This document shows positions 51,452-58,359 of a stretch of DNA of 64,000 bases, in pieces (within the stretch, counting starts at the first letter, position 1; the number at the start of each line of letters is the position of its first letter). A program made the translations under genes and the position numbers. The DNA comes from JAHCHG01 sp041394845 (lineage in GTDB: Bacteria > Acidobacteriota > Blastocatellia > Pyrinomonadales > Pyrinomonadaceae): contig JAWKHL010000003.1 of NCBI GenBank assembly GCA_041394845.1, forward strand, positions 248,001 to 312,000, in the 5' to 3' direction. The notes beneath the pieces were generated by a model. The model was not told the origin of the DNA and did no database searches. It saw only the letters and a list, made by a program, of their open reading frames with translations.

Positions 51452-51973
51452 CTAACTTTTTGTTAGCCAAACGGGCAAAGGGAGCCAGTTCCAGGCGTTG
51501 CCGTAGGTTCTTTGGTTTAATCTTTCGATCCGTTTTTCGGTTTCCGTCTGCAAATGATCGGGCGGCAGGTCTTCCCGGTTTTCGTAACAGGCGTGCTGGA
51601 TGCAGGGCGCCGGTTTTCCTTTTTCGTGAACCAGACAGCCCGCGTCTTTTTCAAACAGCGGACAGGCGAAAGTTTGCGCGAAAGTGTCGCCCGACGATTT
51701 GAGATCATATTTTTCGACCGTTTTTTCGATCCGTTCGCGGATCTCGATTTGTTTTTCTTCGGGCAATTCGCTCAACACCTCGCCGATCGCCGCCGCTTCG
51801 AGCCGCGTGATGTGGACATTGACAAAATGAGCGTCCAGACAGCAGGCGCCCTTTGTTTCACAGGTCAGGCAATTTTTTGCCTTCGGCTCAAAGCGGGCCT
51901 TGATCATTTGCTGAAAGGATTTTTTCAGTTTGCTCAACCGATCGAGAGCCTCTTTTTCACTTAGCGTTTTCAT
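51452..51973 (-). CDS. YkgJ-family cysteine-cluster protein
   Basis: 173 aa from the ATG at 51973. Cys-rich cluster CLTCETKGACC (about 33-43), ACPLFEKDAGCLVHEKG and PCIQHACYE, the zinc/iron-cluster arrangement of YkgJ/Fe-S oxidoreductase-like domains. Metal-binding; enzymatic role unknown. Overlaps no gene. Confidence 0.85.
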   Translation of the reverse strand: MKTLSEKEALDRLSKLKKSFQQMIKARFEPKAKNCLTCETKGACCLDAHFVNVHITRLEAAAIGEVLSELPEEKQIEIRERIEKTVEKYDLKSSGDTFAQTFACPLFEKDAGCLVHEKGKPAPCIQHACYENREDLPPDHLQTETEKRIERLNQRTYGNAWNWLPLPVWLTKS

Positions 51974-52027
51974 CTTTTTCGATCCGGCGTGATACAATTT
52001 TACCAAACATTAATTGAGGAGTGAATA

Positions 52028-52133
52028 AAGTTTGAAAGTGAAAAAGTTTGAAAGTGAAAAAGTTTAAAAGGCGCGATTGCCGCAAAAAAAATACACCTTT
52101 TCACCTTTTCACCCTTTCACATTTGAACTTTTT
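52028..52133. repeat. Imperfect inverted repeats (AAAGTGAAAA / TTTTCACC)
   Basis: AAAGTTTGAAAGTGAAAAAG units (52028-52070) face CACCTTTTCACCTTTTCACC (52094 on). Same class as the 33180-33295 element but imperfect. It lies between the YkgJ-like gene and the peroxiredoxin gene; the right arm ends about 10 bp before the peroxiredoxin ATG. Confidence 0.7.
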
Positions 52134-52144
52134 ATCGGAGATTT

Positions 52145-52603
52145 ATGCTCAAAGAAGGCGATGCGGCACCGGATTTCAAGGCCAAAGATCAGAACGGAAA
52201 CGACGTTTCACTGGCCGATTTCCGGGGTCAAAAAGTGGTTTTATATTTTTATCCAAAAGACGATACGCCCGGTTGCACCAAGCAGGCGTGTTCGTTGCGG
52301 GACGGTTTTCCGAAACTGAAAAAAGAAGGGGTAACGGTCCTCGGAGTCTCGACCGATGACGAAAAATCGCACCGGAAATTCATCGAAAAATACGATCTTC
52401 CTTTTACCTTGCTGGCCGATACGGACAAGGATCTGGTCAATAAATACGGCGTTTACGGAGAAAAGAACATGTACGGCCGGAAATATATGGGAACCAACCG
52501 GACGACCTTTCTGATCGATGACGGGGGAAAGATCAAGAAGATCTTCAAAAAGGTGAAGGTTTCCGAACACGCCGACGAGGTTTTGGAAGGTTTCGCAGAG
52601 TAA
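52145..52603 (+). CDS. bcp: Thiol peroxidase of the BCP/PrxQ type
   Basis: 152 aa, a full-length BCP. Starts MLKEGDAAPDFKAKDQNG. The peroxidatic cysteine is in TPGCTKQACSLRD, which also supplies the resolving cysteine five positions on, and the Arg in NRTTFLIDD. Reduces H2O2 and alkyl peroxides using thioredoxin in the cytoplasm. Confidence 0.95.
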   Translation: MLKEGDAAPDFKAKDQNGNDVSLADFRGQKVVLYFYPKDDTPGCTKQACSLRDGFPKLKKEGVTVLGVSTDDEKSHRKFIEKYDLPFTLLADTDKDLVNKYGVYGEKNMYGRKYMGTNRTTFLIDDGGKIKKIFKKVKVSEHADEVLEGFAE

Positions 52604-52700
52604 AAAATTTTAAGCGGGGTAGTTAAGGTCTTTGCCAATCGGCGCTTCCACAAAGCACCGAACCGAACGGACAGCTGCGCGAGCGGGACAGATTGTTTTA

Positions 52701-53891
52701 ATGGAAAAAAACTCAACAGAGCAGCAAAGGGTCAGTTGGCCGAATTTTCTGGATGTTTTGACCGATTCCGGCAAAACCAGAAGAGTCGTCGTCGAAAAAG
52801 CCACCGAGACCGAGAGGATGGCGGTATTTCTCTTGCGACGCGCCGGTTGGACGGCTCAGATCGTCAAAGCCAAAAAGAAACATTTCGAGATCGAAATTCA
52901 AAAAGCGGGCGAAAGCGCCGCCGTCCGGGTCACCAACCAACGATCAAAGGTCCGGCTCAATCAGATCGAAAAATTCATCTGTTTTCTCAACCGTCAAAAA
53001 GCCCGCGGGTATTTCATTTCCACCAGCGGCTTTACCCCTTCGGTCCACACCTTCCTGCGCGAAGAAAAAATAGAAAATCTGCGGCCCGTCATCATGCGGG
53101 GCAACCAACTGATCTGGGAAGCGGAGGACTTTGAAGGGCCGGCCGAAAAAAGAGAAACCGTTTATGTAGGGGTTTTCACCTGCAAGGGCGGGGTCGGCAA
53201 AACGACCGTCAGCGCCCATCTGGCCGGCGCGTTCGCCCTGAACGGTTACGACGTCGCTTTGGTCGATCTCGATCATCAGCAAAATCTGCGCAAACTCCTC
53301 GGACCGGAGGTTGATCTGCCGGAAACAAATGCGAAGATCTCGGTCTTAAGCGGCGGCGACTGGAACGAAAGAAAACTGCCCGGCGCAAAAATCGTCATCT
53401 GCGATTGCAACCCGGAATTCGACGCCAACCCGATCGAATTCATCCGCCGGTTCGATCACTGCATCGTTCCGACGACCCTCAACCCGCTCGGCGTCAACAA
53501 AAACGCCGACGTCATCAAACGCACCTTCGAAGCCATCCGGCGCGAGAACGAACGCGCCAATCTTTTCGTCCTGATCAACAATCTCCACAGCGATGAAGAA
53601 CACCGCAATATCATTCTCGATCAGATCCTCAGATCGGAGTTCGAAAAATTTACCGAAGGCGACCGGCGGTCTCATTACATAAACCCTGAGGACGCCGCCA
53701 TCCGCTTCAGCAAACAACTGCTTTACTGGGGTTTCCACATTTTCAATCAGGGCGAGCCGAAACTGGCCTTCCGGTCGGTCGGGGGTTATTGCTATCCGCG
53801 AACCGATTTTTTGAAACTGGCCGATTATCTCGAACTCCATACGGAAATCCAGAAAACCAAAACCCTATCGGCCCGGGCCGGAAGATTTTGA
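52701..53891 (+). CDS. Fusion of an Mrr-like nuclease-type domain with a ParA/MinD ATPase
   Basis: 396 aa from the ATG at 52701. Residues about 30-130 look like a restriction-endonuclease-fold Mrr domain (ERMAVFLLRRAGW, EIEIQKAG, FICFLNRQKARGYFISTSGF), but the QxK catalytic strand is replaced by VTNQRSKVR, so activity is doubtful. From residue 153 comes a ParA-type ATPase with the deviant Walker A FTCKGGVGKTTVSAHLAG and Walker B KIVICDCNPEF. No parB is nearby. A dedicated partition role is unlikely; a DNA-defence or localisation role is inference. Confidence 0.75.
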   Translation: MEKNSTEQQRVSWPNFLDVLTDSGKTRRVVVEKATETERMAVFLLRRAGWTAQIVKAKKKHFEIEIQKAGESAAVRVTNQRSKVRLNQIEKFICFLNRQKARGYFISTSGFTPSVHTFLREEKIENLRPVIMRGNQLIWEAEDFEGPAEKRETVYVGVFTCKGGVGKTTVSAHLAGAFALNGYDVALVDLDHQQNLRKLLGPEVDLPETNAKISVLSGGDWNERKLPGAKIVICDCNPEFDANPIEFIRRFDHCIVPTTLNPLGVNKNADVIKRTFEAIRRENERANLFVLINNLHSDEEHRNIILDQILRSEFEKFTEGDRRSHYINPEDAAIRFSKQLLYWGFHIFNQGEPKLAFRSVGGYCYPRTDFLKLADYLELHTEIQKTKTLSARAGRF

Positions 53892-53953
53892 CCGGATTTC
53901 CGGCATCGGTCCGAACAAAACCAACCAAACACACATTTTTTAAGGAGGTTTAA

Positions 53954-55030
53954 GTGTCTAAATTTTTATGCGCCGGTTTGATCTGTCTTTTGATTTTCAT
54001 TTCCTGCCCGAGCGTTTTCGCCGATCAGATCGTTTTGAAGAACGGCGACCGTTTGACCGGAAAGATCGTCAAAAAGGACGGCGATAAGATCATCATCGAA
54101 ACCGAGGCGGCCGGAACCGTGGCGATACTCTGGTCGGCGGTGGAAAAAATCGTGTCGGAAGAACCTCTCAATCTGAAACTGGCCGACGGACAACTGATCA
54201 AGGGGGTCGTCGCCACCGAAGACGGAAAAATCGAGGTCTCAACCGAAACGGCCGGCCGGGTTGAGGTCGAAAAGGAAAACATCTCGATCGTCCGCTCAGC
54301 CGAAGAACAGGCCAGATTCGAAGCCGGGGAAGAAAGATTAAGGAGCCCTGGACTGCTCGAATTGTGGCGGGGAACGGTCGATGTCGGTTTCAGTCTGACG
54401 GCCGGAAATTCTAAAACCCGCGCGCTGACCGCCGGTTTTCGCGGCAACCGGGAAACGCGCCGCGACAAGATCAGTCTTTACGCCAACGCCATTCAGGCCA
54501 GCAATTCGACCGGCGGCGTATCTGAAACCACGGCCCAGGCTTTTTACGGCGGGATTCGCTACGATTACAACTTGAACGAAAAGACCTTCGTTTTCGCCTC
54601 CGGCGATTTCGAATATGACAAACCCCAGCAGCTCGATCTGCGGGCCGTCCTCGGCGGCGGATTCGGCTACAAAGCGATCCGCAGCGACCGGACGAAACTG
54701 GATGTGTTCGGCGGCGCGACCTACAACCGCGAGAATTTTTCGACCGGACTTAAACGAAATTCGGCCGAAGCTCTGATCGGCGATGAGTTGTCTTTCAAGC
54801 TGACCGACAGCGTCAAACTCGAACAGCGCCTGTCGGTTTATCCGGGCATCACCAACGCCGGAACTTATCGCGCATTGTTCGACGCTTCGATCGTTACGAA
54901 CTTGAACGACTGGCTCGGCTGGCAGGTGACCGTCGGCGACCGATTCAACTCCGATCCGCCGGTCGGTTCGCAAAAGAACGACTTCCTGTTTTCGACCGGT
55001 TTGCGGGCGACTTTCGGGCGAAAGGATTAG
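53954..55030 (+). CDS. DUF481 outer-membrane-type protein, copy A
   Basis: 358 aa, GTG start at 53954 with AAGGAGG upstream. Signal peptide ends SVFA. N-terminal LKNGDRLTGKIVKKDGDKII is a small beta-domain. Then a YdiY-like DUF481 beta-barrel region (LDVGFSLTAGNSKTRALTAG-like start, ending FSTGLRATFGRKD with a C-terminal aromatic-type strand). Outer membrane; related proteins are salt- or acid-induced. Close paralogue of the gene at 56459. Confidence 0.85.
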   Translation: MSKFLCAGLICLLIFISCPSVFADQIVLKNGDRLTGKIVKKDGDKIIIETEAAGTVAILWSAVEKIVSEEPLNLKLADGQLIKGVVATEDGKIEVSTETAGRVEVEKENISIVRSAEEQARFEAGEERLRSPGLLELWRGTVDVGFSLTAGNSKTRALTAGFRGNRETRRDKISLYANAIQASNSTGGVSETTAQAFYGGIRYDYNLNEKTFVFASGDFEYDKPQQLDLRAVLGGGFGYKAIRSDRTKLDVFGGATYNRENFSTGLKRNSAEALIGDELSFKLTDSVKLEQRLSVYPGITNAGTYRALFDASIVTNLNDWLGWQVTVGDRFNSDPPVGSQKNDFLFSTGLRATFGRKD

Positions 55031-55110
55031 AAGTGAGAGTTCCGGTTGGCAGTGAGCGGTGAGCAGAAAGCGGTTGTCGTTTCACAAATCAATGATCATT
55101 TATCACTGAG
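55031..55110. repeat. AGTGAGC and ATTGATC heptamer tract
   Basis: AGTGAGCGGTGAGCAG (about 55051-55066) and AATGATCATTTATCAC (from about 55091). The second part includes the stop and last codons of the DUF3037 gene. Confidence 0.65.
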
Positions 55111-55491
55111 AAAAACCATTTTTTTCATCAATTTTCTGAGCTCATTTTCCGGATCGGCGCAGAGACCGGAATGAACCGGCGATGTCTGGATGATCGTGCT
55201 TCGGACGGACGTCAGCCAGTAAAAACGTTCGCGTTTGGTCAGATCGCCGATGACGCCGGCCTTTTCGTCTCCGGCGCAGATTTTTGTAAATGTGTCGAGA
55301 TAGTCGCAAAGCTCTTCGATTTTGAATTGCGGCGCGAAGGCAATCAGTCTTTTTTCGTTGATCGCGATCTGAGCTCTCAAAAAGTCTCTGGCCGGGCAGG
55401 AGATGATGACCCCGACATTGATGAATTCTTCCCGCTCGACGCGCGGCACCAACCGGATGACGGCGTAATCATATTTGTAAAGCTCGGGCAT
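55096..55491 (-). CDS. DUF3037 protein
   Basis: 131 aa from the ATG at 55491. Begins ELYKYDYAVIRLVPRVEREEFINVGVIIS, the start typical of DUF3037. No enzymatic motif. It overlaps the 3' end of the HipA-like kinase gene by 23 bases, a coupling that is typical for this pair. Role unknown: adaptor or antitoxin-like partner possible. Its last residues and TGA are repeat-encoded. Confidence 0.83.
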   Translation of the reverse strand: MPELYKYDYAVIRLVPRVEREEFINVGVIISCPARDFLRAQIAINEKRLIAFAPQFKIEELCDYLDTFTKICAGDEKAGVIGDLTKRERFYWLTSVRSTIIQTSPVHSGLCADPENELRKLMKKMVFLSDK

Positions 55492-56251
55492 TTCTGACCT
55501 CCTCCACAAATTGACGCGGTTCTTCCAATCGTTTGACGAAAAACTCAAGATAACTCGCCCGCACCTCGGCCGGATCGTTTGAATGAAACTCCTCAATCAG
55601 CCAATCGGTCGGAATCTGATCGATGATCTCCGCCAGGATTTCGGCCGAAAGTTTGCCGTTCAGAGTCGCGTCGGCTTTTTCGATATCGCCGGAAAAAGGC
55701 AAGAGAATATGATCCTTGATCGGCTTGAACGGGTTTCGGGCGTTTTCCGCAAACCGGCTCCAGTTGTGATGGAAATAGATCGCCGCGCCGTGGTCGATGA
55801 GCCACAATTCTTTGTGCCAGATCAAGATATTGGCGTTGCGCGGCGTCCGGTCGACATTGGCCGTCAAGGCGTCGAACCAGATTATCTCGGCGGCAAGGGC
55901 GGCCTCCGGCATCTGAATGAGCGGATCGAAGGTGATCGAACCGGGAAGATAATCGAGTCCGAGATTAAGCCCCCCGCTCATTTTGATCAGGTCCTGAATC
56001 TCCGGATCGCCTTCGGTTTGTCCGAGGATCGGATCGAGTTCGATAAAAACTATTTCCGGCATCGGCAAACCCAGAAAACGGCCGATCTCGCCGGCGACCA
56101 ATTCGGCCACCAGAGCCTTGATGCCCTGTCCGGCGCCGCGAAACTTGAGGACGTAAAGCCCGTCGTCGTCGGCCTCGACGATGGCCGGCATCGAACCGCC
56201 TTCTTTGAGCGGGGTGACATATCTGGTCGCCTTGACCGTTCTGATCTTCAT
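55469..56251 (-). CDS. HipA-like kinase
   Basis: 260 aa, single HipA-type lobe without the N-terminal extension of the toxin HipA. Kinase-like motifs: EIIWFDALTANVDRTPRNANIL, with an Asp and Asn placed as the catalytic base and metal ligand, then WLIDHGAAIY with the second metal Asp. Such proteins usually phosphorylate targets such as a tRNA synthetase or the partner itself. Pairs with the DUF3037 gene. No HipB-like DNA-binding partner is near. Confidence 0.8.
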   Translation of the reverse strand: MKIRTVKATRYVTPLKEGGSMPAIVEADDDGLYVLKFRGAGQGIKALVAELVAGEIGRFLGLPMPEIVFIELDPILGQTEGDPEIQDLIKMSGGLNLGLDYLPGSITFDPLIQMPEAALAAEIIWFDALTANVDRTPRNANILIWHKELWLIDHGAAIYFHHNWSRFAENARNPFKPIKDHILLPFSGDIEKADATLNGKLSAEILAEIIDQIPTDWLIEEFHSNDPAEVRASYLEFFVKRLEEPRQFVEEVRNARALQI

Positions 56252-56458
56252 AAATTTTTCGGCGAAAAACCCTCTCCCTGTCTATAAAAGCGTTCGGTTA
56301 AAGGATTTTAACTGATTTGAGCAATTTTTTCCGCAGAAGTTCACATAAATATAAATTATGAAAACTTTCCAATCATAGATTTTATTGCTAGACTCAATTT
56401 TTTGCACGTCGGGACCTCCGGCGGGCAAATGCCCCGAATTCATCAAAAACGAAGATAT

Positions 56459-57541
56459 ATGCGCAGATTTTTTATCCTTGTAATTTTAACCTTTTTCTTA
56501 TTTACTCAGGTTTTCGCCGATCAGGTCTTTTTGACCAACGGCGACCGTCTGACCGGAAAGATCGTCAAAAAAGACGGCGACTACGTCGTGATCCAAACGG
56601 AAGCGGCCGGAACGGTCAGGATAAAATGGTCGGCGGTTGATCGGATCATCTCCGACGAACCTTTGAGCCTGACGCTCGACGACGGCCAGATCATCCAGGG
56701 AAAGATCGAGACCGAAGAGGAAAAGGTCAAGATCGAAACCCCCTCGGCGGAAAACCTGCTGGTCGAAAAAAGGGCCATCAAAACGGTTCGCACGCCGGAG
56801 GAACAAAAGCGTTTCGAAGCCGAGCAGAAACGCCTCGAAGAATCGAAATGGACCGATTTCTGGAGCGGGGCTCTCGATGTCGGGTTCAGCATGACCAGCG
56901 GCAACTCCGACACGCGAACCTTCACGGCCGGCGCCCGCGGAGTGCGCGAGACCCCGCACAACAAGTTCACCATCTACGCCAACGCTCTTCAGGTCAAGGA
57001 TTATTCCAACGATTCGAGAAAAACCAAGGCTCAGAGCATCTGGTCGGGAGCGCGTTACGACGTTGACATCAACCGCAAATGGTTCGCTTTTGGTTCGGGC
57101 GATTTCGAATACAACAAACCGCAAAAGCTCAACGTCCGCGCCGTTCTCGGGGGCGGACTCGGTTATCACGCCGTTCGCCGGGACGGTTTTAATTTCGATC
57201 TGACGCTCGGCGCCACCAACAACTACGAAAATTTCTCGACCGGAGTGGAACGCAACTCCGCCGAGGTTCTTTTGGGCGAAGAATTGAAACTCAAGCTCAA
57301 TTCGCGGGTCCGATTGACCGAACGCGCCGTTTTTTATCCGAACATCTCGCGGATGGGCGATTTTCGCGCTCTTTTCGATTCTTCGCTCCAGACCGATCTC
57401 AACGACTGGCTCGGCTGGCACGTGACGATCGGAAACCGTTTCAACAGCCGTCCGGTCGATCGGACGGAAAAGAACGATTTTCTCCTTTCGACCGGCCTCC
57501 GTTTTTCCTTCGGCAAGAGCAAAAAGAAAAGCGGGAAATAA
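56459..57541 (+). CDS. DUF481 outer-membrane-type protein, copy B
   Basis: About 360 aa, start preferred at the ATG at 56459 (signal peptide MRRFFILVILTFFLFTQVFA). Very similar to the gene at 53954 along its full length (LTNGDRLTGKIVKKDGDYVV; VGFSMTSGNSDTRTFTAGAR; ends LLSTGLRFSFGK). Outer membrane beta-barrel family. The two copies bracket the HipA-like/DUF3037 pair. ATG at 56429 would add ten residues. Confidence 0.85.
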   Translation: MRRFFILVILTFFLFTQVFADQVFLTNGDRLTGKIVKKDGDYVVIQTEAAGTVRIKWSAVDRIISDEPLSLTLDDGQIIQGKIETEEEKVKIETPSAENLLVEKRAIKTVRTPEEQKRFEAEQKRLEESKWTDFWSGALDVGFSMTSGNSDTRTFTAGARGVRETPHNKFTIYANALQVKDYSNDSRKTKAQSIWSGARYDVDINRKWFAFGSGDFEYNKPQKLNVRAVLGGGLGYHAVRRDGFNFDLTLGATNNYENFSTGVERNSAEVLLGEELKLKLNSRVRLTERAVFYPNISRMGDFRALFDSSLQTDLNDWLGWHVTIGNRFNSRPVDRTEKNDFLLSTGLRFSFGKSKKKSGK

Positions 57542-57655
57542 CGGGGATTTAGAGCGGTCAGCGGCCGGAAAACGGGGGCCAGGGTTGAGGGACAAGAGCC
57601 GAAAGAAATAAAAAATTCAAAACTCAAAATCGAAAACCGGTTCCAACCCCGGCGT

Positions 57656-57683
57656 TTGATTTTTCGTCCAAATACTGTAAAAT
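57656..57683 (+). promoter_or_regulatory. Promoter of ssrA
   Basis: TTGATT (57656-57661), 16-bp spacer, TAAAAT (57678-57683), about 15 bases ahead of the tmRNA start. Sigma70-type. Confidence 0.6.
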
Positions 57684-57697
57684 AACATTCCTTCCTC

Positions 57698-58070
57698 GGG
57701 GGCGACAGGCTTCGACAGGGGTATGTATAGATCTTTGGATGCACGTCGGGCGGTCTTTCGGTAGCCCGTTATAAATTCGGAAAGAAACACAAATGCTAAT
57801 CAAGAATTAGCTCTCGCTGCCTAGTAACAACTAGCTACAGCGATGTCCGCCGACAAGTCCGCTTAAAGCGCGTCGTCCGGGCATAACACAGTTTAAGCTA
57901 GCGTATGTTCTCCGCCTGCAAACATGCGCGAAATCGTAAGCCGGGCTAGTCCGTCAAAAGGTTTTGTCAGTTTGCATACTTTTGCCGGGCGAATCTTGAG
58001 CAAACCGACTAAGCGTGTAGATTCCCTGGGTTGCAACTCTTGGATGCGGGTTCGATTCCCGCCGCCTCCA
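57698..58070 (+). ncRNA. ssrA: Transfer-messenger RNA (tmRNA)
   Basis: Rescues stalled ribosomes by tagging nascent proteins. 5' end GGGGGCGACAGGCTTCGACA; 3' end GGTTCGATTCCCGCCGCCTC plus CA, which closes the tRNA-like acceptor stem (GGGGGCG with CGCCTCC). CCA is added after transcription. The tag reading frame ends NTNANQELALAA followed by TAG and TAA (57822-57827), matching the usual LAA-type degradation tail. Length of about 373 bases is normal. An AT-rich block begins right after it. Confidence 0.97.
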
Positions 58071-58125
58071 TTTCAATAAATTTTCGCAAAACCCGAAAAA
58101 CGCAGGAAACATCGATAAATAAAGT

Positions 58126-58166
58126 CTAAAACGACATTTGATAAAATCTTCCAAATGTCGTTTTAG
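58126..58166. repeat. Perfect 15-bp inverted repeat after ssrA
   Basis: CTAAAACGACATTTG (58126-58140) pairs exactly with CAAATGTCGTTTTAG (58152-58166). Loop of 11 bases. Could be the tmRNA terminator or part of an island border. The 58071-58359 gap otherwise shows no gene. Confidence 0.75.
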
Positions 58167-58359
58167 GCCGTTTTATGTCGGATTTTGCATACAAAGCCGT
58201 CACTTTCAGCCAATAGAATTGAAGATTTAGGAACTTTATCAAGGTAAAATATTCATTCGATAAAGAAATTATGTAAAATTACACAATTCATTTTACAGAG
58301 TCCTCCCATACAATTTTTCGGACTCGTTCAAAACTTTTGATATTAACTTAAACTCTGGT

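Noticed and set aside
52701..53891. Plasmid origin or partition locus at the ParA-like gene
   Set aside because: No parB, no parS-like iterons and no replication gene nearby; the surrounding genes are chromosomal.
57334..57744. Minus-strand frame across the end of DUF481 copy B and the start of ssrA
   Set aside because: Antisense to a supported gene and to the tmRNA; no family motif.
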